Below, piece by piece: positions 20,930-31,719 of a DNA stretch of 64,000 bases. The number at the start of each line of letters is the position of its first letter. Positions within the stretch are counted from its first letter, which is position 1. The translations under genes and the position numbers were made by a program. The DNA is taken from contig NC_081410.1 of assembly GCF_030272615.1 (NCBI RefSeq), positions 566,699,152 through 566,763,151 on the forward strand. The letters are read 5' to 3'. Source of the stretch: Cryptomeria japonica (taxonomy: Eukaryota > Streptophyta > Pinopsida > Cupressales > Cupressaceae). Below the pieces are notes generated by a model that ran no database searches, was not told the DNA's origin, and saw only the letters and a program-made list of their open reading frames with translations.

Positions 20930-22771
20930 ATGGTTGAAACCCATTCCCAAAAATCTAGGAGAGAAGATAAAGAGGCTCAAGAATCCGCAAACATGAGTTC
21001 CTATGAGTACGACAATGATACCTTTTTTAATTCTGATCATACTACATTACCTGACATGGATGCCTATAGAAACATTCTAAATGTTGAGAACATGGACACT
21101 ACAAACAACAATGACACATGCAATGACAATATGGACAACATTTTAGTACATTTAGCAGAAGTGGAAGACTCCATTATGGATCCCCGTTTCAATCGATTGG
21201 TTGAGGAAATAATGAGGAGAGATAGACAATATTTCTTACAAGTGATGGCACAAAGTGGAGCCAAGATCCGTCATGATTTTTACATGTCTCAAATAATGGA
21301 ACATCAACCTTTGCAACAACCTCACCTCAACATGGATCAAAGGAGGCCTAATAGTGGAGGCAATAGAGGACCACATCTTGTGCCTGAATCACCATCATCT
21401 TTGTTTCAAAAACCAGAGGTCCCATACACACATGGTCAAGCATATGATACTCACCTTCGCAGACCATTATGGAAGTCTTATGCAGAAAAATATACTCAAT
21501 CACATGCTAATGCTAAAGACATACCACCAAAGCAATTGGATATTCAAAGGCATGCTCAAAATTTGGAGACAAGGAAACCCAGTGTCAAATTTGGGGGAAA
21601 CACAATAGAAAAAACTCATGACATGCCTATAGAGTATGGTATACATGGACAAAGCAAATATTCCATTCCTCACCATGACTCTATACCAAGTAATCCTTAT
21701 ATGCATATGCAACACCATTATAGACCTCCTCCATATGAACATGTGTATGATCAATATCATCCATATATGCAACATGATCCTCCTCCACCCGACGCTTCAG
21801 GCATGGGGTGTGGTCCAAGAAGTCGGTCTCCACCTAAGAACAATTTGGAACAGCAAATCAAGGACTTACAAAAGAAAACGGAGGACATAAATACACCGAA
21901 GCCATCTTACACAATGAGAGACATATGTCCATATCCATTTGACAAAAGCATTCCAATGCTTCCATTTCCTACACACTTCGTGACACATAAGTTTGATAAG
22001 TACAAAGGAAAAGGGGATCCTAAGGCACATATAAGACAACTTTTCATAGCTTGCATTGAGGTAGGAGCAGAAGAGACATATTTGATGAGATTATTCCCAC
22101 AAAGCTTAGGTGATCAAGCTATGGAATGGTTCTCCCAACTTCCACCTGGAATTAAGTCATGGGGTGACTTAGCAGAGGCATTTATCCAACATTTCTCATA
22201 CAACATAGAGATAGACATATCAATCACTACTTTGTGCAACACCAAGCAAAGGGATGGAGAATATTTTTCATCATTTTTACAAAGATGGAGAAATCTAGCC
22301 AGCAGATGCTGTTGTGAAATTCTACAAAAACAAATGGTAGAGATGTTTACCCAAAATGTTAACAAAGACATTGGTTATGACTTAAGAAAAGCTTGTTTGT
22401 CCACCTTAAAGGATGTTATTGAAAAAGGCTTAGCAACAGAGAAGGTCCTAATTGAACAAGGAGTCGTTAATATATTCAAAGAAAACAAAGAGGACTTTAA
22501 AGGAAAAGACAAGCCAAGATTTTGGAATAAAAACAAGAACACAGTCAATGATGGTGTTGTTGATGCCAATATAGTACGACCCAAAATTATTTTTTCTAGA
22601 TCAAGCTCTATAAACAATCAAGTGAATAATCAAACAACTTCCAAGTCAGGAAGGAAGTACACTCCATTGGGAGAACCACTAGAGTCAGTTTTCAAAAAGC
22701 TAGTGGCAAACAAAATAATAACAATTCCAGATATGCCTCCATATGAGCCAAAGGTCAAACCCAATTGGTGA
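20930..22771 (+). CDS. gag: Element E Gag (open, 3' end truncated by stops)
   Basis: ATG at 20930 (MVETHSQKSR) gives an open frame of 613 residues. An acidic N-terminus leads to FNRLVEEIMRRDRQYFLQ, kept in C and D. A His/Pro-rich middle follows, then DICPYPFDKSIPMLPFP and the capsid fold with KYKGKGDPKAHIRQLF, YLMRLFPQSLGDQAMEWFS and CNTKQRDGEYFSSFLQRW. It ends at TGA within PNW; homologues continue with a second W, so the stop is a point change and the zinc-finger part is cut off. Highest-quality Gag of the Tat elements here. Confidence 0.9.
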   Translation: MVETHSQKSRREDKEAQESANMSSYEYDNDTFFNSDHTTLPDMDAYRNILNVENMDTTNNNDTCNDNMDNILVHLAEVEDSIMDPRFNRLVEEIMRRDRQYFLQVMAQSGAKIRHDFYMSQIMEHQPLQQPHLNMDQRRPNSGGNRGPHLVPESPSSLFQKPEVPYTHGQAYDTHLRRPLWKSYAEKYTQSHANAKDIPPKQLDIQRHAQNLETRKPSVKFGGNTIEKTHDMPIEYGIHGQSKYSIPHHDSIPSNPYMHMQHHYRPPPYEHVYDQYHPYMQHDPPPPDASGMGCGPRSRSPPKNNLEQQIKDLQKKTEDINTPKPSYTMRDICPYPFDKSIPMLPFPTHFVTHKFDKYKGKGDPKAHIRQLFIACIEVGAEETYLMRLFPQSLGDQAMEWFSQLPPGIKSWGDLAEAFIQHFSYNIEIDISITTLCNTKQRDGEYFSSFLQRWRNLASRCCCEILQKQMVEMFTQNVNKDIGYDLRKACLSTLKDVIEKGLATEKVLIEQGVVNIFKENKEDFKGKDKPRFWNKNKNTVNDGVVDANIVRPKIIFSRSSSINNQVNNQTTSKSGRKYTPLGEPLESVFKKLVANKIITIPDMPPYEPKVKPNW

Positions 22772-23500
22772 AATGATGATTAGTATTGTGAATTTCATAA
22801 AAGCAAAGGTTGTAAAACTGGAAATTATCATCGACTGAAGAACATCATACAAGATCTGATTGATAGAGGTGACATTGAGATTGAAGGACACTCATCCAAT
22901 CAAGAACATGACATGTTTAAAGAACCATTCCCAAAGCATGACAAGGGAAAATCTAAAGCCATAGATGACCAAATCAATTATACCAGAGCATCTTATAACT
23001 ATGATTCAACTATCAATCACATTTCAATGGAAAATTATGTCTATACCATTATCATCAAGGACAAAACGCTTGAAAAATTCTACCCAAAGACCCAAGATTG
23101 TCCTAAAAGGAATTGGATCTTCTTCTGAACCTACCTCTGAATATAATGTTACAACTCATCGAGGTAAATTCACTTTGCAAAGTGATCCAGCTAAAAACAC
23201 CGCTTCCTCCTCAACCAAGCATGAGTATGACCTTATAGAACAGTTAGGGAAGACACTCGTGCTTATCTCAATCCTTGAGCTCTTACGCATATCCCCCGCA
23301 CATAAAGCTATTCTTGACAAAATCTTGAGAGACACTCCTGTTCCTACTGATCTGAATGTGGACTAGTTTCAAGCCATGGTGGGATACCTTTCTGTTCCAC
23401 ACTCCCTTACATTCACAAAAGTCGATGACGCCTTCGTGAGCCAACCACATAATGCACCTTTACACATTGAAGCCTTCATACACAAACATCGAATAAAACA
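22772..23500 (+). pseudogene. Element E Gag C-terminus and protease N-terminus, interrupted by D
   Basis: Continues the Gag frame: YCEFHKSKGCKTGNYHRLKN is the CxFHxxxGHxTxxC finger of this family with His and last Cys lost. LIQDLIDRGDIEIEG-like sequence follows. A frameshift lies near 23090 and a TAG at 23364. The last codons read IEAFIHKHRIK, then D begins. Confidence 0.85.
23496..23500 (+). other. Target duplication of element D, left copy (AAACA)
   Basis: AAACA immediately precedes TGTAGTCACAC; an identical AAACA follows the 3' LTR at 49979-49983. Removing D plus one copy restores an open protease frame. Confidence 0.95.
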
Positions 23501-24883
23501 TGTAGTCACACAAATCTGTCCAGCTTAATTAAATGAATATTTGCTATTCATTTGACTAAAAGTACACTAGCCATGAGTTAATTAATTAATATTTAATTAA
23601 TCCATCTTCAAACATTCTCCTATTAATTAAATAAATTATTCAATTTATTTTAATTAATTCATTAAACCAAGTTCACAAATCAATTAAATGAATAAAATCT
23701 ATTTATTTAATTAAATGCCCCTATTCCTCTTTTAAATAAATTAAATTAAATATTTATTTAAATCATTATCCCCCCCCACTTGCATTCTCCTAAAAATGCA
23801 ACTTGCACACATTTATTGAAATAAATGAATTTTTATTTTAAATAAAATCCTATTTTCCCTCACCCACCAAACCCACTTGCATTCCTAAACCCCTTCTAGA
23901 TTCTTCTAACCCCTTCCTAATTAGCCTAATCCATCCCCTGATTATTGTCACATTCCTAAGCACATGGAGTCACTTCTCAAAGACTTCAAAGTCTTTGAAA
24001 AGCATTTAATGCTTTGTGTGTTCAACAATTTAACCTCCAAAGTCTTCCAAAGCCACTAATGGCTCTTACATGACCATTAATGACTCTTACATAACCATTT
24101 ATGGTTATTTCAACTTGTCTCCCCAAGCACTTATTGCTTTGACCATGTTTATCCCTTTTTGCCTTTGCACAAGAGTTTATCCATTGGATAAAAGCTTTAT
24201 TCTTTGAATAAAGAGTTTATTCATTCAACTAACCTTGACCTTAACTCCCAAGGTCATGTCAAGCATTTAATGCTTATTCTCTCTCCTCTAAACCTATCTC
24301 ACATTGACACATGTCATCCTAGGATTGGATTGAAAGCCCTCACATGGATTTGAAACCATTCAATCCTGACCCTTGTTGAGATTGCTCAATCTCAACCATC
24401 CATTGCTCCATTTTTCCTATAAATAGAGCCCATTTCTTCATAATCTAGATCTTGAAAAACTTGTATGCATTTAACCTATAGGCATTTCAGAGAGCATTTA
24501 GCATAGCAATCTAATATCTTGTTATTTTGGTTAAAATCAATCATTTTTAATAGCATCTAGTATTTTAGCTTTTCATTTTACATTTGGAGCAAATAATCAA
24601 ATCTCAATCCTCCATAAGCATCCATAGTGCAAAAAGCTACTGAGAGCTACACTATTTTGGAACTTGGAGAGGAGAGGAACAAAGGAGAAGGAGCCAAGAG
24701 CATGTTAGGAGGCATTTGGAGATGCCTCATCATATTTGCTTCTTTAGTTAAATATTCTTTCATGTTCTTAGTATCTCTTTTGATATGCTTGTTTAGATTA
24801 GCTTTTGGTTAACTAACACTAACGATCTCTTGTGTCTTGTGTTGTTTGTCATTTGCTAACCTTGTCCATTTTGCAGAGCATCA
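23501..24883 (+). repeat. Element D 5' LTR
   Basis: Starts TGTAGTCACACAAATCTGTC, ends GCAGAGCATCA. Nearly identical to the 3' LTR, differing by scattered substitutions and small indels (for example a short loss near 49862 of the 3' copy). AT hairpin ladder at 23525-23790; TATA box TATAAATAG at 24418-24426. Confidence 0.96.
23977..24396 (+). repeat. Series of ten unrelated short palindromes in D U3
   Basis: Perfect inverted repeats in order: TCAAAGACTT/AAGTCTTTGA (23977-23998), AAAGCATT/AATGCTTT (23999-24015), AGCCA/TGGCT (24051), ATAACCAT/ATGGTTAT (24091-24108), AAGCA/TGCTT (24125), TTTATCC/GGATAAA (24176-24192), CTTTATTC/GAATAAAG (24195-24213), TGACCTT/AAGGTCA (24236-24256), AAGCATT/AATGCTT (24261-24275), GTTGAGATTG/CAATCTCAAC (24375-24396). 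All lie upstream of the TATA box. Confidence 0.85.
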
Positions 24884-24885
24884 TT

Positions 24886-24903
24886 TGGTGAACCCGACGT
24901 GAA
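24886..24903 (+). other. Primer-binding site of D, tRNA not identified
   Basis: TGGTGAACCCGACGTGAA two bases after the LTR. The same sequence with one change is the primer site of element F (36526). I cannot name the tRNA. Confidence 0.75.
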
Positions 24904-24978
24904 TCCAAGCACCCAAAAAAATCATTTATTTCTGACCAATAACATGTTTGAATATTGAAATTGTCACACAGGTTGCAC

Positions 24979-25212
24979 TTTAGCGCTATTGATCACGTTA
25001 TAGTGCTATTGAAACTTGTTGTTCTAGCGTTATTGTTCTTACAATAGCGCTATTGTATCAAGTTTAGCGCTATTGACATGGTTTGAGCACTTTTGACCTT
25101 GTTTTGGCGCTATTGATCCTATTTGAGCACTTTTGCCTTCTCTATCTTTTTTTTCCTTTTAGCGCGTTTGTGTTAAATAGTCCGTCTGTTCAAACACAGA
25201 CTAGCGCTATTG
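24979..25212 (+). repeat. Motif array in D leader (AGCGCTATTG type)
   Basis: Ten sense-direction copies in about 235 bp: TTAGCGCTATTG (24980), ATAGTGCTATTG, CTAGCGTTATTG, ATAGCGCTATTG, TTAGCGCTATTG, TGAGCACTTTTG, TTGGCGCTATTG, TGAGCACTTTTG, TTAGCGCGTTTG, CTAGCGCTATTG (about 25201). A splice-acceptor-like TTATTGTTTGTGTAG follows at about 25306-25320. Confidence 0.88.
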
Positions 25213-25689
25213 TAACAAAACGTTGTAAAAAAGACCTTGTAACCAAAAAAGTGAAAATTTTTAGGCTTGTGGAAGCCCCCCTTAGATATGGATTTTACTA
25301 ACTGGTTATTGTTTGTGTAGGTTTAAAAACTCACCTTTTTAAAATCGAAAACTTTATTTTGGTGTTTTAAGAATTGAACAAACTAACTTTCCCTTGCTTT
25401 CCAGTTAGGATCACTTGTTTTTGGTGCATTAAAACTGAACAAAACAAAATTTGTTTTCTTGCAAGTTAGGAAACACTCTTTATTTGGTGCTTAAAATCAA
25501 CACTTCAATTTTCTTGCATCAAACTAAAGAATTTACAATCCACACTTCAATTTTTGGTGCACATAAAATACACAATCAACTTGTTTAAAACTTTTGCAAA
25601 GCAATTTTCCTTCATGCATACGTGCTTCAATTTCAGTTGACTAGGATTTTCAAAATTCTAGTTTACTCAAACCTTTGCATTTGAAGTTA

Positions 25690-26400
25690 AAAAGAACACC
25701 ATGAATGTTGGAGCAACATCTCCAAATAGTTAGATCACATTGCAATGGCAAGTTAAAAAGAACAAGTGTTTTCGTGCTTGGCACACTTGTGCAAAAAGTT
25801 GGTCGAGTGGTCCTACTTCTTACACACACTATCCTCTCCCTTGGCTTTCGTGGTCCTAGGTGCAAGAGAAAAGTGTTAGTAACACTCAAAATTTTAATCT
25901 TTTTAAGAGGGGCCTGCCAAGAGACACATCACTCTTGGGAATGATCTCATGCGGTAAATCCTTCGAGCCGCTATAGAAATCAGGTGAGAGCGAAAGCTAT
26001 AGCCTTGGGTATAGTTGTTCCTACAGTGTAACTGGCCAAAAGGACAAATGGGCCCCACCACTGGTTACAAAGCTCTTAAGTGAGTCACTATAGAATGAAC
26101 TTATGTCCAAAAATATCGAACATGACTAAACACCTTTAAGTAGTAGCCCACCCATTCTATTGATTGAAGATATTTGCAATATAATTTAGTGCAAGAGCAT
26201 AGATGGTTTTGCTCGCAAGATACTCACCATACACATTTCCTTGAGTAGAAACATAGCTTTTTGAAAAGTCACTTATGGCTTGATAAAAGTGGTGACTCCC
26301 CCATCATAGGGATCATCTATTTGTTATGCTCGTGCAAGACTTAGTATATCACATCCTTACCTACCATGGCAGGATTCATAAGGTATGTAGTACCAAAGTC
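25690..26400 (+). other. Leader core of element D
   Basis: Shares GTTGGAGCAACATCTC and AAGAGGGGCCTGCC blocks with C and E leaders, then diverges more than they do from each other. No convincing ORF. The 25213-25690 interval before it holds only repeated TTTGGTGCA... phrases and nothing I can name. Confidence 0.6.
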
Positions 26401-26806
26401 GAAGAAATATCAAGATGTGGGCTAAATTTATCACAATTGGCTATTTGACCTTAGGGATAAAAAGTGTTTGAAGTGTTTTCATTTTAGTCAAAGACCAAGT
26501 GCAAATTGAGCCAACTTCAGGCTTTGAAAATACACCTTAAAATACATCTAAAAGAAAGGGTCATATAAAAGTCCAAGGATTGGGTTGATCTAGACCCATA
26601 CTCATTTGTGCCTTTGAGGCAACATTCTTGTGTTTGTGTGCTTTCTTTGTTTTCTTGTCAAAGAAACATCAAAAAAATCAATTCCAAAACAAAGTATTCA
26701 TCCAACCAAACATCTTTCAAAGCAACCACAAAAATATAAAAAACAACGTGCAAAACCACAAAGAATCAAACTTTATGACCATTCTTCACCTCTTGTGAAA
26801 GAAGAA

Positions 26807-27157
26807 ATGTCATCAGAATATCAACTTGAAAAGAATACCATTGAGCTCAAAGGCTTTGATCAAAAGGAGGAATTCTTCTATCTAAATAGACAAGTCTTTG
26901 TCTCCCATAGAGTTTTTCTACGTCACATGCGTCTCTACCTTCAAGGAAAAACAAACGAATTTGATTCAGAGTCATCAAACCGCAGAGCTTTTATGCAATA
27001 TAGAGCTTTGAGTTATCACAAAAACCAAGGAGGTAAGATTAATCCCAACTTTTTCCCAAACATCTGTATCACATACAACGTAGCTCGAGAAATACCACCA
27101 ACACCCGAAAGGGAAGAGGTAGAGTTTGTTCCATTTGTGACACAAAGCTTTAATTAA
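26807..27157 (+). CDS. ORF1 upstream of gag, element D
   Basis: Open from ATG 26807 (116 residues); the open frame extends back to about 26630. Core HRVFLRHMRLYLQGKTNEFD, then NRRAFMQYRALS and GGKINPNF. Element C has a clear homologue at 61914-62117 (FLHHFRHYLRGCGTKFDGET, SGKINKVY), so it is a conserved gene and not chance. An extra ORF before gag is a known trait of Ogre elements. Function is unknown; no domain recognised. It lies 450 bp before gag in the same orientation. Confidence 0.75.
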   Translation: MSSEYQLEKNTIELKGFDQKEEFFYLNRQVFVSHRVFLRHMRLYLQGKTNEFDSESSNRRAFMQYRALSYHKNQGGKINPNFFPNICITYNVAREIPPTPEREEVEFVPFVTQSFN

Positions 27158-27603
27158 AGTTAAAAACATGTTCATCCCTTATCTCACTCATACATCATCA
27201 CTTCATCATCAATCCGTTCCAACTCTCAAAACATTAAGAGGTTCTTGTCTCGAGTTCTCTTTTGAGATATTGCTTGAATCAAACACATCACATCACTTTT
27301 TAGATTGTTTCTACATCTAGGATAAGCTCATCCTAAGAGACACATCTACGCAAGTTAAAACTAGTTCATGAGTGAATCCTCTCATTACTAGGTAGTTAAA
27401 TCTCTAACACATCTCAGATTTCTCTACACCTTATCACATCCAACCTTATCAAAAGCAAACAAGCAATTCAAAGAAGGAATTTTGGTTACATCCACCTTTA
27501 AGTGTTAGAGATCCATATGCAAAACACTTCACCAACCATCAATCTTTCATTTCATCAACTCATCATCATTTTCACACAACTTCAACAAAAGCTTGTAAAC
27601 AAA

Positions 27604-29157
27604 ATGGCCCAAACCCAGTCTCAGTCAAGGCAACGAGAAATATAAATTGAGGAAGAAGAAGAGGAAAATCTCAATGAATTTCAAGAAGCACTTGGAGGAA
27701 ATGCAAATGACGAAAACCCAAGTACTCCCACTCCTGCAACAATAGAAAGGGCCCAGCATAACCCTCTCTTTAATAGACTTTTTGACAAAATACTGAGGAG
27801 AAATGCGGATGCTCACTTTTTAAAGCTCTCTCAAGAAGGAGCAAAACTCCCCTCTGACTTTGATCTTGCCCAATTAAGACAAGCATCAGAATGACAAAGT
27901 CACCATGAAGAGGAAAGAGGTAGAGATCCCATTAGATATAACATTCCTCGAGGTAACCCACCACCTCCTCCTCCAAATGAAATGGAGATGTTGCGGCAAC
28001 AAGTCGAGAATCTTGCCCAACAACTTAATAGTGGTGTCAAAACTAACCAATTCTCACTCAATGACATCTGTCCCTATCCTTTTGATAGGAATCTTTATAT
28101 GCCACCCTTTCCACGAGGATTTGAAACACCCAAATTTGAAAAATATAAATTTGAAGTGGCATATGAAGACACATACCTAATGCGCCTTTTTCCCCAAAGC
28201 TTGGGTGGAACAACCACATCATGGTTTTCCCGACTATCAGGTGGCATTAGAACATTTGAGGAACTCATCCAGAAGTTCCTAGCTCATTACTCCCATAACA
28301 TTGAACGCGACATCACCATGGCTGATCTGTGCAACACTAAACAAAAACTAGGTGAACTATTCTTAGTATTCCTACAAAAATGGCATCAAATGTCTAGCAG
28401 ACATTCTCTTCAGTTACCTGAACGAGAACTAGTGGAAATACTCATTTCCAACTTAAACGAAGAAATGGAATTTCACCTGGATGTCAAAGACGCAGACTCT
28501 TTTAATGATATGATCACCAAGGGTTTGAAATGTGAATGAGCCCTCATCAAGAAAGGACTTATCAAAATCTATAATGAACCAAAGGATAGTCCTTGCCCAT
28601 GCTTCAATAGTGATAAACCAAGCTTGTGGAACAAAAATAAGAATATCGTTAATTATGGGGTTGTGGATGCCAGGACTATAAAAACCGCACAACCTATCGT
28701 TCGGTTTGCAGGACAGAATCCCCCACCTCAGAATAACACAAATATTCCTTCCAATCAAGGTCGCATCACATCTCACGATGAACCTAGACCTTATCAGCAA
28801 AAGCAAAAACAAACATACACTCCCTTAGGGGAACCCATTGAAACAGTATTGTGACAACTCCTTTCTCAAAATTTGGTCACTCTACCTAAGACATCAAACT
28901 ATGAGCCTCAGGTCAAACCGGCATGGTGGAGAGATATTGAACACTATGATTTCCACCAAGGGAGAGGACACAAGACAAGTAATTGTCATTGATTGAAAGA
29001 TCTTATTCAGGATCTTATTGACCGAGGTGAAATTGAAATCGAAGGACATGACCCAAAAACAACAAACAATGATCATCTGATGTTCAAAAATCCACTTCCA
29101 TCGCAAGATCAAAGGGGTCCTTCCACTTCTAGGTGAGGCACTGATACCACAGATTAT
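27604..29157 (+). pseudogene. gag: Element D gag, several stops and a 60-bp internal deletion
   Basis: ATG at 27604 (MAQTQSQSRQ). Stops at 27643, 27892, 28537, 28852 and two more in the C-terminal part, all in one frame. Landmarks: FNRLFDKILRRNADAHFLKL, DICPYPFDRNLYMPPFP, YLMRLFPQSLGGTTTSWFS, CNTKQKLGELFLVFLQKW, then YTPLGEPIETVL and the finger HYDFHQGRGHKTSNC. Compared with E and C, about 20 residues (GKGDP... segment) are missing at about 28148. Gag of intact relatives forms the particle. Confidence 0.9.
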
Positions 29158-30045
29158 ATGCAGGCTGCATATAATTACATTGTAAATCACCTGTATGATG
29201 CCAATGAACAAGTTGCAACTATAACCATAAAAAATCCCAACTCCAATTGCAATGTTGTTACACGTCGCGACAAGGTTACCATAAAGGCAGCTCCACAAGG
29301 CACCACCTCCATACCAAAGCAGTACAATCTTGTGGAACAATTAGACAAAACGCTTGCACTTATATCCATTTTAGAGCTATTATGCCTATCGCCATCTCAT
29401 AAAACAATCTTGGATCAAGCACTCCAAGAGGCGTCAGTCCCTACAAACCTAAATATAGACCAATTTCAAGCCATGGTTGGAAGTCTAAAGTCATCACATT
29501 GTCTCACTTTTTCCGAAAGTGACAACTCTTCTTTCCAGCAAACTCATAACGCTTCACTACACATTGAAGGCTTTATCAACCAGCATAGGATCAAGCGAGT
29601 CTTGATCAATAATGGAGCAGGCCTGAATATTTGTACCCTACAGTTAGTCACAGCATTGGGATATGCCATAGAATCAGTGGATCCTCGCAAGAAGATCACA
29701 ATCAAAGCCTATGACAATGCAGAGCGTTCATCCAAAGGAGTGGTGGTACTACCAATCCAAGTGGGCCCTGTGGTAAAGCACATCATCTATCAGGTTTTGG
29801 ACCTTCCTCTGCCATACAATCTATTATTAGGAAGACCTTGGGTACATGCCATGCAAGCCGTTCCATCTACCTACCATCAATGTATCAAATTCCCACATAA
29901 CGGTGTAGAGATCACAATCCTGGGCGATGCAAATCCCTTTGCGTATTGCCATAATATCAACCATCAACCAGAGATTACCATTCCTAATAATAGAGAAGCC
30001 ATTTCCTCCACATCATATATAAGTCCCACCTCTCTTTCTAGTTAG
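29158..30045 (+). pseudogene. pol: Element D aspartic protease, active-site Asp lost
   Basis: Open for 295 residues to TAG 30043. A segment shared with C and E (YNLVEQLDKTLALISILELL) precedes the protease. The catalytic motif reads VLINNGAGLNI where E has VLIDGGAGLNI, so the catalytic Asp is Asn. The C-terminal part has YNLLLGRPWVHAMQAVPSTY and CIKFPHNGVEITI. Nonfunctional by this change alone. Confidence 0.9.
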
Positions 30046-31719
30046 AACAACACTATACCAAAGCAAGAAAAGTTTAAGATGAAAATAGCAGAGGAAGGTC
30101 CTGGGGAATACAACTTGAGTCAACTCTTTTGTGTGGGACAAATGCCCACTTCTCCTAGAACACATGGTAAACCACAACAGTTACTCCAGCAACCACTAAT
30201 CATGCCAACATGTGCTTTGACGCCTTTCATCCTTGGAAAGAGTCAAGAAGAAGAAACCCAAGATGAGGACTTAGCGAAATGGATCTATAAGGATCCCATC
30301 ACCACTGATATACCGCGAGTTAAGCTTCCCATAGATCAATATGGCAAAGGTCTCCTCATTATGCAAAGAATGGGGTATGATGGTCAGAGTGCTTTGGGAT
30401 GTTGCAAACAAGGACAACATGAACCTCTGCTATCTAAATTAAAGCCCAAAGGTAATACAGGCCTAGGCTTTGAAAAAGAGATCTTTCCTAAACTCAAATT
30501 CAAAGGAAAACCCCGCAAACCATTATATCAGCCTATTGTAGAGAGGACACCTTTCATTATCAAAGCAGCATCAAACACCATCGCAACTGCCCCACCGAGG
30601 CTCCAAATCCCAACACCACCATCTACAATTCCAATCATCTCACCAAGTGAACCAGTAATCCCATTGGCAGTAGCAATAACATCACCATTAGCGGTAGCAA
30701 CTGTATCAGAATCTGCAGTAGCATCTATGACACCAGCAGTTCCAGCAGAAGCAACTGAGTCAACACTACCGATACTCCCCATATTGAATTCCTTAATCCC
30801 CATCGACCTTCCTACAGCACCGCTCATTTCATCTACAAAGGTACATCAACTGATCACACCTGCAGTATTTAACTCAAAGGACATCCCAGTATGGTATAGT
30901 AATCGGATGCTGGAAAGTGACTCAGAGACTGACTCACATGAGTGGGGATTTGATTCTGTCCAGCTTAATACTTCAGATGAGGAAGACACATCACTACCTC
31001 CACCATGCAAAGACATCCCTATTTATGGAGAAGCACAGATAAGGACTTCTTAGGTTCTTGAGCTATAAACATCTTCCACAGACCCTACGTCTCATCCTAC
31101 ACCTTATTCTGACAGGGAGAGTACCATCAACGACCTTCACCACAACGTCTTAACCCTCTTCGATACATCTAACCCACTTAACCTAATCGATGAAGTAATG
31201 CCCATTATTCACCCTGAACTCATCGAATGGAACCAACCAAATCCCCCATGTCTTGACTTCTTCCAAAATGATGAGGCCATCATTGACTTTTTGGAATTAA
31301 GGGATAACCTACCAAGCGGGGATCACAAAGTTGGATTCGCCATAGAACTAAATAGTGTAGCATATTTCGGGGTGGATGCCAAACCTTTTAGCTACAAAAA
31401 TATAACAATAAAACATGGATCTTCCAGTGAAAACCACACCATGGCATTGTTTGATCCAACAAAAATAAAAAGAAAGAGCATATCCAATGGTGAAAACCTC
31501 TCCGAGGCACCTGAGGATGAAGGGTTTGACATTCTCCCTGCTAGTACACAATAGGAACGATCAACGATTCTCATTGAGGAAACCAAAGAATACAATGTGG
31601 GGACTCCTGAAAATCCTCATCTCATACATCTGGCATCTCTTCTCATTCTGGAAGAACAACCTAAATTTATAGAGTTCTTTCAAAAGCGTTAGATCAACTT
31701 TGCATGGTCATATGCAGAC
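30046..31719 (+). pseudogene. pol: Element D G-patch and acidic linker between protease and RT
   Basis: Same frame as the protease after TAG. A G-patch-like segment: YGKGLLIMQRMGYDGQSALG, then a QGQHEPL and TGLGFEKE block at about 30340-30480, with the spaced Gly pattern of RNA-binding G-patch domains. A Thr/Ala/Pro-rich stretch follows to about 30850 and acidic segments (SDSETDSHEWGFDS). Stops at 31051, 31554 and 31690. Confidence 0.8.

Noticed and set aside
24627-24812. A 61-codon open frame in the D LTR.
   Set aside because: Lies in the R-U5 part, altered in the second LTR, no family similarity seen.
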